64,000 nucleotides of DNA, taken from contig CP099652.1 of the NCBI GenBank assembly GCA_024123955.1, positions 3,100,001-3,164,000 on the forward strand, written 5' to 3'. Below the pieces are notes generated by a model. The model did no database searches and had not been told where the DNA came from. It saw only the letters and a program-made list of their open reading frames with translations. Source of the stretch: Oxalobacteraceae bacterium OTU3CINTB1. Its GTDB lineage: Bacteria > Pseudomonadota > Gammaproteobacteria > Burkholderiales > Burkholderiaceae_D. Positions 8,577 to 17,716 of the stretch are shown here, one piece after another. Position 1 is the stretch's first letter; each line of letters starts with the position of its first letter. Made by a program: the position numbers and the translations under genes.

Positions 8577-9708
8577 CAATAGCAGCGGCGACAAAACAGA
8601 AAAGGCTTCCCAACAGAAGCTGAAAAAGTCGCGCGACGAAGGGCAGGTGGTCCGCTCGCGCGACCTGTCGACGGCGATCGGCATCCTGGTGAGCCTGAAG
8701 CTGTTTGTTTACCTGTTGCCGACCTATATGGCCGAGTTCCACGAAATCTTCCACCAGAGCTTTGCGCCGTTCGACAGCACCGGGTCGATCGACAACGCGA
8801 TGTCGACCGTGTTCGGCAGCGCCATGTGGCTGTTCATCAAGATGGTGCTGCCGCTATTCGTGGTGCCCTTGTTCATCGTGCTGGGCGCGATGGTGCCGGG
8901 CGGCTGGGTGATGAGCACCAAGCACTGGGCGCCCAAGCTGAGCCGCATGAGCCCGGCCGCCAACCTGGGCCGGCTGTTCGGCGGCAAGCACGCCTTCGAG
9001 CTGCTGGTGTCGATCGCTAAGGCCGGCGTGCTGATTTCCGTGCTGATCCACGTTGCCCGCTCGACGGTCAAGGATTACACGCAGCTGCAGCACATGCCGA
9101 TGGGGCTGGCGATGATGAACGGCTCGAACCTGATGCTTGACGGCCTGATGGCGTTGATCGCCGTGTTCGTCATCTTCGCGTTGATCGACGTGCCGGCGCA
9201 GGCCTTCTTCTTCGCCAAGCAGCAGCGCATGAGCAAGCAGGACCAGAAGGAGGAGCACAAGTCGACCGAGGGCCGCCCCGAGGTGAAAGGCCGGATCCGC
9301 CAGTTGCAGCGCGCGCTGGCGCGCAACAGCGCTCGCAAGACCGTGCCCAGCGCCGACGTCGTCATCGTCAATCCGGAACACTACGCGGTTGCGCTGAAGT
9401 ACGACCACGACCGCGCCGAGGCGCCGTACGTGGTGGCCAAGGGCGTCGACGAGATGGCGCTCTACATCCGCCAGATCGCCACCGAACACAAGATCGAAGT
9501 AATGGCGCTGGCGCCGCTGGCGCGCGCCATCTACAACACCAGCCAGGTCAACCAGCAGATCCCGGTGCAGCTGTACCAGGCGGTCTCGCAGGTGCTGAAC
9601 TATGTGCTGCAATTGAAAGCATTCCGTACCGGGCGGCGCGCCGCCGAGCCGGCGTATCCGAATGAAGTCGTCGTCCCAACATCCATGAGCGAGGTTAAGC
9701 AGTCATGA
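8569..9708 (+). CDS. flhB: Flagellar export switch protein FlhB
   Basis: FlhB switches export specificity from rod/hook to filament substrates after autocleavage of its cytoplasmic domain. The 379-residue protein has four membrane helices in the first ~210 residues, then the conserved linker and cytoplasmic domain (ARNSARKTVPSADVVIVN, YDHDRAEAPYVVAKG). The cleavage motif, normally NPTH, reads NPEH at N268 (codon at 9370). Cleavage needs the Asn-Pro pair, which is kept. The N-terminus (GDKTEKASQQKLKKSRDEGQ) matches the family. It ends 4 bp inside flhA. Confidence 0.95.
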   Translation: MADNSSGDKTEKASQQKLKKSRDEGQVVRSRDLSTAIGILVSLKLFVYLLPTYMAEFHEIFHQSFAPFDSTGSIDNAMSTVFGSAMWLFIKMVLPLFVVPLFIVLGAMVPGGWVMSTKHWAPKLSRMSPAANLGRLFGGKHAFELLVSIAKAGVLISVLIHVARSTVKDYTQLQHMPMGLAMMNGSNLMLDGLMALIAVFVIFALIDVPAQAFFFAKQQRMSKQDQKEEHKSTEGRPEVKGRIRQLQRALARNSARKTVPSADVVIVNPEHYAVALKYDHDRAEAPYVVAKGVDEMALYIRQIATEHKIEVMALAPLARAIYNTSQVNQQIPVQLYQAVSQVLNYVLQLKAFRTGRRAAEPAYPNEVVVPTSMSEVKQS

Positions 9709-11792
9709 ATTTATTCCAGCGGTTGATCGCCGAAGCGCGTCGCCACAAGTTCGCCACACCGATATTCCTGTTGGTGATCCTGGCGATGATCATCCTGCCG
9801 TTGCCGCCTATCCTGCTGGACGTGATGTTCACGTTCAACATCGTGCTGGCGCTGATCGTCATCATGGTGGCCGTCTCGGCCAAGCGGCCGCTGGACTTCT
9901 CGGTGTTCCCGACGGTGATCCTGGCCACCACCATGCTCAGGCTGACGTTGAACGTGGCCTCGACCCGGGTGGTGCTGCTGCACGGCCACCAGGGCACGGC
10001 CGCGGCCGGCGAGGTGATCGAGGCCTTCGGCGAGGTCGTCATCGGCGGCAACTACGTGGTCGGTATCGTCGTGTTCGTCATTTTGATGATCATCAACTTC
10101 ATGGTGGTGACCAAGGGCGCCGAGCGCATTTCCGAGGTCTCCGCGCGCTTCACCCTGGACGCCTTGCCGGGCAAGCAGATGGCGATCGACGCCGACCTCA
10201 ACGCCGGCCTGATCAACCAGGAGAAGGCCCAGGCGCGGCGCAAGGACGTCGCCGCCGAGGCCGACTTCTACGGCGCCATGGACGGCGCCTCCAAGTTCGT
10301 GCGCGGCGACGCCGTCGCCAGCATCCTGATTTTGATCATCAACATGGTCGGCGGCGTGGCGATCGGCTCGATCATGCAGGACATGTCGTTCGGCGACGCC
10401 TTCAAGCAATACGCGCTGCTGACCATCGGTGACGGCCTGGTGGCGCAGATTCCGGCGCTGCTGCTGTCGGCCGCCTCGGCCATCCTGGTGACCCGCATTT
10501 CCGACTCGGGCGACTTCGAGAAGCAGGTCGGCGACCAGGTGCTGACGTCGCCGCAGGTGATGTTTAGCGCGGCCGGCATGATGCTGATCCTGGCCCTGGT
10601 GCCGGGCATGCCGTGGCAGATGTTCGCGCCCTTCGCCATCGTGCTGGCCTATGTCGGCTGGAAGCTGGGGCAGGTGGTCAAGGCGCCCGACACCTCCGGC
10701 ATCGACGCCATCGAGGCGGCGCTGCGCGACGACCGCGCGCCCGAGCTCGACTGGCACAGCCTGCCGGCGGTGCAGCAGTTGCAGCTGGCGCTGGGCTACA
10801 AGCTCGTCGGCCTGATCGACAAGACCCACGGCGAGCCGCTGACCAAGCGGGTGCGCGGCGTGCGCCAGAGCCTGTCCGAATCGATGGGCCTGCTGCTGCC
10901 GCCGATCGTCGTGCGCGACGACCTCGGGCTCAAGCCGTCGCAATATTCCGTGATGCTCTCGGGCAGCGTGGTGGCCCAGGCCGAGGTGTTCGCCGACCGC
11001 CTGATGGCGATCCCGTCGCCGAATGTTTACGGCCAGATCGACGGCATTCCCGGCATCGAGCCGGCCTACGGCATGCCGGTGACGTGGATCGAAACCAGCG
11101 AGAAGGCCAACGCGCTGGGGCTGGGCTACCAGGTGGTGGAGGCGCCGAGCGCGATCGCCACCCACCTGTCCAAGCTGATCCGCGAATACCTGCCGGAACT
11201 GTTCCGCCACGAGGACGTGCCGGCGCTGATGGACCGGCTCACGGCCTTGTCGCCCAAGCTGGCCGCCTCGCTCGACAAGGCGCTGACGCACACGCAGATG
11301 CTGCGCGTGTTCCGCGTGCTGCTGGCCGAGAACGTCTCGCTGAAGGATATCGTGCCAATCGCCACCACCCTGGTCGACAGCTCGGAGACCACCAAGGATC
11401 CGATCCTGCTGGCGGCCGAGGTGCGCTGCGCGCTGCGGCGCCAGATCGTCACCGGGCTGTTCGGGCAAAAGACCGAGATGCTGGCTTTCAACCTCGGCGG
11501 CGACCTGGAGAACATGCTGCTTGGCTCGCTGAACCAGGCGCGCCAGGGCGGCAAGGTGGTGTTGGACAATTACCCGATCGACCCGCACCTGCTGGCGCAG
11601 CTGCAAGTGAACATGCCGGTGGCGCGCGAGCAGATGAAGCAGCAGGCCACGCCACCGCTGCTGCTGGTGCTGCCGCAGATCCGGCCGCTGCTGGCGCGCT
11701 ACGCCAGGTTGTTCGCGCCCGGCCTGCACGTGCTGTCGTACAACGAGATCCCCGAGAACCGCGAAGTGAGCATCATCGGCACGGTGGGATAG
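9705..11792 (+). CDS. flhA: Flagellar export gate protein FlhA
   Basis: FlhA is the nonameric export gate component whose cytoplasmic ring selects chaperone-substrate complexes. The 695-residue protein has about eight helices in the first ~330 residues, with the family signature LRLTLNVASTRVVLLHG and the conserved loop LDALPGKQMAIDADLNAGLI. The four-subdomain cytoplasmic part follows (KRVRGVRQSLSESMGLLLPP, GMPVTWIETSEKANALG, LLPQ-type C-terminus). It is the last gene of the rightward arm; no flhF or fleN follows. Confidence 0.96.
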   Translation: MNLFQRLIAEARRHKFATPIFLLVILAMIILPLPPILLDVMFTFNIVLALIVIMVAVSAKRPLDFSVFPTVILATTMLRLTLNVASTRVVLLHGHQGTAAAGEVIEAFGEVVIGGNYVVGIVVFVILMIINFMVVTKGAERISEVSARFTLDALPGKQMAIDADLNAGLINQEKAQARRKDVAAEADFYGAMDGASKFVRGDAVASILILIINMVGGVAIGSIMQDMSFGDAFKQYALLTIGDGLVAQIPALLLSAASAILVTRISDSGDFEKQVGDQVLTSPQVMFSAAGMMLILALVPGMPWQMFAPFAIVLAYVGWKLGQVVKAPDTSGIDAIEAALRDDRAPELDWHSLPAVQQLQLALGYKLVGLIDKTHGEPLTKRVRGVRQSLSESMGLLLPPIVVRDDLGLKPSQYSVMLSGSVVAQAEVFADRLMAIPSPNVYGQIDGIPGIEPAYGMPVTWIETSEKANALGLGYQVVEAPSAIATHLSKLIREYLPELFRHEDVPALMDRLTALSPKLAASLDKALTHTQMLRVFRVLLAENVSLKDIVPIATTLVDSSETTKDPILLAAEVRCALRRQIVTGLFGQKTEMLAFNLGGDLENMLLGSLNQARQGGKVVLDNYPIDPHLLAQLQVNMPVAREQMKQQATPPLLLVLPQIRPLLARYARLFAPGLHVLSYNEIPENREVSIIGTVG

Positions 11793-11825
11793 ACCGGGCG
11801 GAGCGGGCTGAACGCCCGTATGCGC

Positions 11826-12578
11826 CTAGCCGCCGAGCAGTTTCATTGCCCAGCTTGGCACGCGATTGAAGATGCAGTGGGTGACGCTGTTGAAGCTGCC
11901 GAACTGCAGTGCGTGGCGCTCGGCCAGCAGCACCAGGCTGCGCTTTGAAAACAGGCTGATGTGCCCGTTGCGCGGTGAGGCATACCACCAGGTCAGCCGG
12001 CTGTTGGGCGTGATGTGCCCGTCCGATAGCAATGTTGAAAAAATGACCACGCACTCGTCCTCCATCAGGGAAGTGATGTTGCGCATTAATTCAGACACGT
12101 CGGGCACATGTTCAAACACCTCGAACGCGGTGATGAGATTGAATTTGCCCAGATCTTCGATCCGCCGCTCATTGCGCGGAAACGGATCGTACGTGGTCGA
12201 GTTCCAGCCCTGCGAGCGCAGGTCTTTCGACAGCACGCCACTGCCGCCGCCGTAATCGAGGTGGCGGATCTGCTTGCGGCTTTCCCCGAACAACTTTTTC
12301 AGGAATTCGGCGTTGCCCCGGGGGCGTATGCTGACGTAGTCGGGATCGATGTCGATGTAGCGATCATTGTAGATGTGGTCCTGGAACTCCTGGTCCGACC
12401 ACTGGCCGAACTCCGGCGCCAGCGTGAAAGCGCAGCCCGGACAGCGATTGTAATAGATAGGCCGTCCCGATAGCGGCAGGAAGAATTGACGCGCTTCTTC
12501 GCAGCTTTTGTTGAAATCGACGACGTCGTGGATGACCGTCTCGGTGTTGCATACTGGGCAGAGTGGATGGGTGGTCAT
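11826..12578 (-). CDS. Class I SAM-dependent methyltransferase with N-terminal zinc ribbon
   Basis: The 250-residue protein begins MTTHPLCPVCN, has a second Cys pair (RCPGC), and so carries a zinc-ribbon-like head. A Rossmann methyltransferase domain follows, with the SAM-binding block LDYGGGSGVLSKDL, an acidic second-strand end (TTYDPFP) and FEVFEHVPD. Proteins of this build are common in surface-polysaccharide and glycan loci, but the substrate cannot be read from the sequence. It lies between flhA and flagellin-associated genes, so modification of a flagellar glycan is possible but only an inference. An alternative ATG at 12608 would overlap the upstream lipoprotein gene; the ATG at 12578 was preferred. 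Confidence 0.8.
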   Translation of the reverse strand: MTTHPLCPVCNTETVIHDVVDFNKSCEEARQFFLPLSGRPIYYNRCPGCAFTLAPEFGQWSDQEFQDHIYNDRYIDIDPDYVSIRPRGNAEFLKKLFGESRKQIRHLDYGGGSGVLSKDLRSQGWNSTTYDPFPRNERRIEDLGKFNLITAFEVFEHVPDVSELMRNITSLMEDECVVIFSTLLSDGHITPNSRLTWWYASPRNGHISLFSKRSLVLLAERHALQFGSFNSVTHCIFNRVPSWAMKLLGG

Positions 12579-12597
12579 GGCAATTCCGGTTAAGTCC

Positions 12598-13008
12598 TCA
12601 GTTCGCATGGCAGGTATTGGCGGGGTAGAAGTAAAAGTTGGCCAGGGCGATGAACGGTGTGGCCGGCGCGACCCTGTAGGTCAGCTCGCGGCGCTGCGCG
12701 TTGTAGCCGGTCAGCGCGCCGATCTTGCTGCGCAGTTGTACCTTCGTCAGATCCGTCGGGAATGGTTCGGTGCCGCCCAGGGTCAGCGTCAGAATGCCGG
12801 TGCCGGCATCCTGACGCCATGTGCCGGGCTGGTAGAACCGCAGGCCGCCCTTGAACGCCAGCGTGCCGTCCTCCAGCATCAGCATGCAGAGCGCCGGATA
12901 CTCGGCGGCCGGGCTTTCCCAGGTCTGCACCGCCTTCGGTGCCGGCTTGAGCAGGGTGCAGCCGCCCAGCGCGGCCAGGATCACTGCGGAATATAAATGT
13001 GCTTTCAT
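12598..13008 (-). CDS. Small putative lipoprotein
   Basis: The 136-residue product starts with a signal sequence ending in a lipobox (LAALGGC, Cys at 17), so it is probably anchored to a membrane. The mature part is short, without a motif I recognise, and contains CMLMLEDGTLAFKGGLRFYQ. An alternative ATG at 13017 (three residues longer) overlaps the chrA stop as ATGA and may be used through coupling. Function unknown. Confidence 0.7.
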   Translation of the reverse strand: MKAHLYSAVILAALGGCTLLKPAPKAVQTWESPAAEYPALCMLMLEDGTLAFKGGLRFYQPGTWRQDAGTGILTLTLGGTEPFPTDLTKVQLRSKIGALTGYNAQRRELTYRVAPATPFIALANFYFYPANTCHAN

Positions 13009-13013
13009 GTGCC

Positions 13014-14375
13014 TCATTTGAGTAGGAGCGTCCAGGCCAGGCCGGCCAGTCCGCAGGCTGCCACGACCGGGATCACGCCGCGTTTGTAACGGAACAGGGC
13101 CGCACCCGCCGCCAGCCCGATCAGCGCCGACGGCCACTCGAAGGCGCCGGTCCAGCCGTCGGGCCAGAGGGTGTGCCAGGCGAAAAACAGTGCCAGGTTG
13201 AGTATCACGCCGACCACGGCGGCGGTGATGCCGGTCAGCGGCGCGGTGAACTTGAGGTTGCCGTGCGTCGATTCGATGAACGGTCCGCCCAGCAGAATGA
13301 ACAGGAACGACGGCAGGAAGGTAAAGCAGGTGACCACCGCCGCCGCCACCGCGCCCGACAGCAGCAAAGCGTCGGCGCCGAAGATTGCCGTGTTCCAGCC
13401 GCCGGCGAAGCCGACATACGAGACCACCATGATCAGCGGTCCCGGCGTGGTCTCGCCCAGCGCCAGGCCGTCGATCATCTGCGCCGCGCTGAGCCAGTGA
13501 TGGTGCTCGACCGCGCCCTGGAACACATAAGGCAGCACCGCGTACGCCCCGCCAAAGGTCAGCAGCGCGGCCTTGGTGAAGAACCAGGCCATGCGTGTGA
13601 GCACCGCGTCGGTGCCGAACACGGCGACCAGCGCGCCGATGCCGCCCAGCCACAGGGCCAGGTGCGCCAGCAGCACGATGCCGCAGCGCCGCCAGCTGAA
13701 TTGCGCGTGGGCCGGGGGCGGCGTGTGGTCGTCGATCAGCGCCGGGCCCGCGGGCGCGGCGGCCTTGCCGTGGCCGCCCGCGCTGTTAAAGCGCTGCGGC
13801 GCGTAGCGCCCGCCCAGGTAGCCGGCCAGGCCGGCCGCCAGCACGATCAGCGGGAACGGGATCGCCAGCAGGAAGATGGCCAGGAAGGCGGCCGTGGCGA
13901 TCGCCCACAGCCAGCCGTTTTTCAGCGTGCGCGAACCGACCCGCCAGGCCGCGTGCAACACCAGCGCGGTGACGGCCGGCTTGATGCCGTAGAACAGTCC
14001 CGCCATGGCCGGCGTGTGGCCATAGGCCATATACATCCACGACAGGCCGATCAGGATCAACAGCGACGGCAGCACGAACAGCACGCCGGCGGCGATGCCG
14101 CCCCGGGTGCGGTGCATCAGCCAGCCGATGTAGATCGCCAGCTGCTGCGCCTCGGGGCCGGGCAGCACCATGCAGTAGTTGAGCGCGTGCAGGAAGCGTC
14201 GTTCGGAAATCCAGCGGCGCCGCTCGACCAGCTCCTGGTGCATGATGGCGATCTGGCCGGCCGGTCCGCCGAAGCTGATAAAGCCGAGCTTGAGCCAATA
14301 CAGAAAAGCGGCGCCGAAGCTGACCGCTTCCGGCGCCGCCTGGGCGGTATGGTGTCCGATGTCTTTTGCACTCAT
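13014..14375 (-). CDS. chrA: Chromate ion transporter (CHR family, two-domain form)
   Basis: Family members export chromate across the inner membrane. The 453-residue protein has two tandem CHR domains; each half carries the typical block (FGGPAGQIAIMHQELVERRR in the first, FGGAYAVLPYVFQ in the second), and GPEAQQLAIYIGWLMH and LALGETTPGPLIMV follow in the respective halves. About ten to twelve helices are expected. It overlaps the downstream lipoprotein gene. Nothing links it functionally to the flagellar genes around it; the chromate substrate is inferred from family. Confidence 0.9.
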   Translation of the reverse strand: MSAKDIGHHTAQAAPEAVSFGAAFLYWLKLGFISFGGPAGQIAIMHQELVERRRWISERRFLHALNYCMVLPGPEAQQLAIYIGWLMHRTRGGIAAGVLFVLPSLLILIGLSWMYMAYGHTPAMAGLFYGIKPAVTALVLHAAWRVGSRTLKNGWLWAIATAAFLAIFLLAIPFPLIVLAAGLAGYLGGRYAPQRFNSAGGHGKAAAPAGPALIDDHTPPPAHAQFSWRRCGIVLLAHLALWLGGIGALVAVFGTDAVLTRMAWFFTKAALLTFGGAYAVLPYVFQGAVEHHHWLSAAQMIDGLALGETTPGPLIMVVSYVGFAGGWNTAIFGADALLLSGAVAAAVVTCFTFLPSFLFILLGGPFIESTHGNLKFTAPLTGITAAVVGVILNLALFFAWHTLWPDGWTGAFEWPSALIGLAAGAALFRYKRGVIPVVAACGLAGLAWTLLLK

Positions 14376-14399
14376 GCGCGCGAGTTTATCATGCCGCTA

Positions 14400-15350
14400 T
14401 CAGGCGGTTTCCACAAAAACGTCGTCCGGCGGCAGCGGCTGCGACAGCATGACAGCCATCTCGGCCATGGCCTTGAACACGGCCGCCGTCAGCGCCGCCG
14501 TGTGGGCCCGGGTGGGGTAGGGGTGCTCGCTGCTGGTCGGCGGCAGTTCGCGCCGCAGGCGGCAGCGCAGGATCGTCAGGCCGCAGCGGCCGACCATCGC
14601 CGCCAGGTGCGGCAGGATTTCGCGCATGTGCTGCATGGCCGAGGTGTGGGCCGCGCCCACCTCCATGAACACGCCGTTGCCGCCCGCCGGTTCCATCTGG
14701 ATCACGATCCGGCCCAGGCCGGGCAGCATCAGTTCGAGCCGCAGCGCCACGCGCGCGCGCTTGCGGCGCGGTGGCACGGGCTCCTCGTCGTCGTTGACGA
14801 CCACGCGCAGCACCAGCCGTTCCGCCCCCCAGGCGAACACGGCGAAGCGCCACGGTTCCATTTCCGTCACCAGCGGCAGGCCGGGGCGGCCCTCGCGCAG
14901 CGCCGATGGCGTGTGCTCGGCCATGAACAGGCTCGACGGGACGTGCTTGCCGGCGGCCTGTTCCAGCCAGGCGGCGCGCTGCTCACCGTAGGCGCGCACC
15001 ATGGTTTGCCACGAGCCGGCCATCATGGCCGTGTCGGGCGGCTGCCACACCATCTGGCGCGACAGGAAGACCTGGTTGGGCCGCATCGCCGACGGCTCGG
15101 CCGCGTTGGGCAGGTCGGCCAGCGCGGCGGCCAGGGCCTCGAGCCCGGACTGCTGCAGCGGCTGGGCGTCGGGGCCGTCGAAGGGCATGCCGACCTGGCC
15201 CGGCGCGGTCGGCGCCTGCGGCGTGACCGGGTAGGGGGCGTTGCTGTCGCGCGCGTCGAGTGGTCCGCGCACGGCCGGCCCCGGCTGCCCGGACTGCCGC
15301 TCTGGAATGCCCAGCGGGCGCAATGTGGCGCCGACGCGGTCTACGGCCAT
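14400..15350 (-). CDS. FliK-like hook-length control family protein, paralogue 1
   Basis: The protein has 316 residues: a Pro-rich variable head, then a block (about 90-175) with NQVFLSRQMVWQ, MVRAYGEQRAAWLEQAAGKH and EPWRFAVFAWG. A C-terminal domain (about 195-290, ALRLELMLPGLGRIVIQMEP, MREILPHLAAMVGRCGLTIL) looks like the FliK C-terminal (Flg_hook) domain. That domain senses FlhB and switches export specificity. It is clearly paralogous to the product of 17717-18625, sharing the MAVDRV start and the whole middle block. The FliK assignment rests on fold-level resemblance and context, so it is moderate. Confidence 0.6.
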   Translation of the reverse strand: MAVDRVGATLRPLGIPERQSGQPGPAVRGPLDARDSNAPYPVTPQAPTAPGQVGMPFDGPDAQPLQQSGLEALAAALADLPNAAEPSAMRPNQVFLSRQMVWQPPDTAMMAGSWQTMVRAYGEQRAAWLEQAAGKHVPSSLFMAEHTPSALREGRPGLPLVTEMEPWRFAVFAWGAERLVLRVVVNDDEEPVPPRRKRARVALRLELMLPGLGRIVIQMEPAGGNGVFMEVGAAHTSAMQHMREILPHLAAMVGRCGLTILRCRLRRELPPTSSEHPYPTRAHTAALTAAVFKAMAEMAVMLSQPLPPDDVFVETA

Positions 15351-15404
15351 CTCGCTGCCTCTCCGAATGATTGCCGGCCGCTGCCGGATGTGCGGCCGGC
15401 GGGA

Positions 15405-17621
15405 TTATTCACACCCGTCGACCCCCGCAACCCCGTTCGCCGCTTCCCTGGCCAAGTCCGCCGCTACGGCGGCGATCACCGGCTCCCAGGCGCCGATGCG
15501 TTCCTGGCGGTACAGCGTGGCCGTTGGATACCACGGGCTGGTCGCGCCCTCTTGCAGCCAGCGCCATTCGAACGGCGTCGGCAGCAGGATCCAGACCCGC
15601 TTGCCGAGCGCCCCGGCCAAGTGGGCGACGCTGGTGTCGACCGTGATCACCACGTCCATCACGTCGCACAGCGCGGCGGTGTCGCCGAAGTCAAGCAGCA
15701 GTTCGCTGACCTGGCGCACCGGCAGCGTGGCCAGCAGCGGCTGGTCGTCGGCCCGGATTTCTTTCTGCAAACAGATGAATTCGTAGCGGTCCGACAGGGC
15801 CTTGGCCAGCACGGACAGCGGCAAAGTGCGGTTGTGGTCGTTTCCATGGGTGGCGCTGCCGCTCCACACCAGGCCCACGCGCAGCTTGGTCTTGGGGCCG
15901 AGGACCGCATTCCACTGCTCGCGCTTGGCCGCGTCGCTGCTCAGGTAGGACGGCGCCGATGGAATCGTGTCGACCCGGGTCTTGAAGGCGAAAGGCAAGC
16001 TCATCAGCGGGATGTGGAAATCGAAGGCCGGCAAGCTGCTGCCGGCGGCGACGATCTGGTCCACGCCGGCCAGCGTGCCCATCAGCGGCACCAGCGTTTT
16101 CGGCACTTCCAGCACCACCCGCGCGCCGCGCTGCTTGGCCAGCGCCGCGTAACGGCAAAACTGCAGCGAGTCGCCGAAACCCTGCTCGGCGTGCAGCAGG
16201 ATGGTCTTGCCCTGCAACGGCTCGCGACCGCTCCATTGCGGCTTGAGGAAGTGGCGCTTGTGCTTGTAGAGCGGCAGCTCCGGAGTTTTCCAGCGCCACT
16301 CATAGGCCGCCCAGCCGCGCTCGTAGTCGCCGCGGGCGAGCAGCATCAGCGCGCGGTTCCAGTTGCCCAGCGGTGAGTTCGGGGCGACCGCCAGCGCGCG
16401 ATCGTAATTCTCCATGGCCAGATCGTCGAGGCCGAGCTTTTGCAAAATGCTGCCGAGGTTGATGTAAGCGCGCGGATTGCTCGGCGCCAGCTTGGTCAGT
16501 TTCTCGAAGGCGATGCGCGCCGACTCGTAGTCGCGGTCCTGGTCCGTGTTTTCCAGCACTTCGCGGGCGCCGTGCAGGGCCGCGCGTTCCATCTTCAGTT
16601 CCAGCGCCTGGCGCAGGCTGGTGAGCACCTGTTCCTGCTGGCGGCTGTTGCCGAGCGCGCGCGCGTGGTCCCGGCGCAGCGTGTCGTCCTCGGGATCGAA
16701 CTCGAGCGCGGAGGCGTACAGCGCGGCGGCCGATTCGTGTTGCCTGAGTTGTTCGAGCTCCCCGGCGCGCTTGCGGTAGGCCGCCACCAGCCCGGCTTGC
16801 AGCGCCAGCACCTGGGTCTCGGCGTGCCCGGCCTCGTCGGTCCGGTCCAGCCGCCGCAGCGCCTGCGCCCGCTGCCGCTGGGCCTGCAGGAATTGCGGAT
16901 GCAGGGCGATGGCCTGTTCGTGGCAGGCCAGCGCCTCGGCGTCGCGCCCGGCCGCCAGCAGCAGGCGGCCCAGGTTGTAATGGGCGTCGGCGTAGTCCGG
17001 CAGCATGGCCAGCGCCTGGCGGTAGCTTTGTTCGGCCCCGTCCGGCTGGCCCAGATCCTGCAGGATGTTGCCGAGGTTGTTGTGCGCCTCGATATTGTCC
17101 GGATTGATCGCCAGCGCCTGCTCGACGTTGATCTGCGCCAATTCATATTGTTTGGTTTGCCACAGCAGCAGCGCGCGGTTGTTCCAGGCCTGGTCGTCGC
17201 CGGCATCGAGCGCCAGCGCCTGGTCGTAGCCTTGCAGCGCTTCGTCGACCCGCATCAGCGACTGCAGCGTGACGGCGCGGTTGAAGTGCGTGTGGGCATC
17301 GTCGGCGTCGAGCGCCAGCGCCTTGTCGTAGCAGCGCAGCGCATCTTCCAGCAGTTGCAGCTCGCGCAGCGCGTTGCCGAGGTTGTTCTGCGCGGCCGCG
17401 TGGCCGGCGTCGACCGCCAGCGCCGAGCGGATAAAGCTGGCGGCCATTTCGAAGTTTCCGTTCTGGAAGGCCGCGATGCCGGTGTGGTGCAGCGCGTCGA
17501 AGTGCTGGGGCGCGAGCCGCAACACCTGCTCGTACACTTGCAAGGCCTGGGGCAGATTGCCTTCGCTGTGCAACTGAACGCCCTGGGCGAACAACTGGTC
17601 GACGTTGGATGAAGTTGACAT
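15405..17621 (-). CDS. TPR-repeat protein with glycosyltransferase-like C-terminus
   Basis: The 738-residue protein has roughly ten tetratricopeptide repeats (about 5-440, e.g. GNLPQALQVYEQVLRLAPQH, ALAINPDNIEAHNNLGNILQ). A C-terminal domain (about 460-720) follows with GKTILLHAEQGFGDSLQFCR, VGLVWSGSATHGNDHNRTLP and VITVDTSVAHLAGALGKRVW, the signature of heptosyltransferase (GT9)-like or SPINDLY-type transferases. Such proteins next to flagellin genes often glycosylate flagellin, which I infer here. The start MSTSSNVDQLF was chosen because repeats begin just after it; an ATG at 17681 would add 20 residues. Confidence 0.8.
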   Translation of the reverse strand: MSTSSNVDQLFAQGVQLHSEGNLPQALQVYEQVLRLAPQHFDALHHTGIAAFQNGNFEMAASFIRSALAVDAGHAAAQNNLGNALRELQLLEDALRCYDKALALDADDAHTHFNRAVTLQSLMRVDEALQGYDQALALDAGDDQAWNNRALLLWQTKQYELAQINVEQALAINPDNIEAHNNLGNILQDLGQPDGAEQSYRQALAMLPDYADAHYNLGRLLLAAGRDAEALACHEQAIALHPQFLQAQRQRAQALRRLDRTDEAGHAETQVLALQAGLVAAYRKRAGELEQLRQHESAAALYASALEFDPEDDTLRRDHARALGNSRQQEQVLTSLRQALELKMERAALHGAREVLENTDQDRDYESARIAFEKLTKLAPSNPRAYINLGSILQKLGLDDLAMENYDRALAVAPNSPLGNWNRALMLLARGDYERGWAAYEWRWKTPELPLYKHKRHFLKPQWSGREPLQGKTILLHAEQGFGDSLQFCRYAALAKQRGARVVLEVPKTLVPLMGTLAGVDQIVAAGSSLPAFDFHIPLMSLPFAFKTRVDTIPSAPSYLSSDAAKREQWNAVLGPKTKLRVGLVWSGSATHGNDHNRTLPLSVLAKALSDRYEFICLQKEIRADDQPLLATLPVRQVSELLLDFGDTAALCDVMDVVITVDTSVAHLAGALGKRVWILLPTPFEWRWLQEGATSPWYPTATLYRQERIGAWEPVIAAVAADLAREAANGVAGVDGCE

Positions 17622-17716
17622 AGATGAGAGAGGAAAGAGAAATCGGGACGGGACGGTGTACTGATCATACCTGAGCAACATTCCTTCTGGCTAGTGAAGG
17701 CGGCGAGTAAGGGTCA

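Noticed and set aside
12598..13653. Single 351-residue reading of the lipoprotein gene
   Set aside because: The first ~215 residues overlap chrA in another frame and look random; the lipobox start at 13008 explains the gene.
13173..16376. 1067-codon open frame on the plus strand
   Set aside because: It is antisense to chrA, a FliK-like gene and the TPR gene, has low-complexity Arg/Gln/His-rich composition and no domain; a shadow of high third-position GC.
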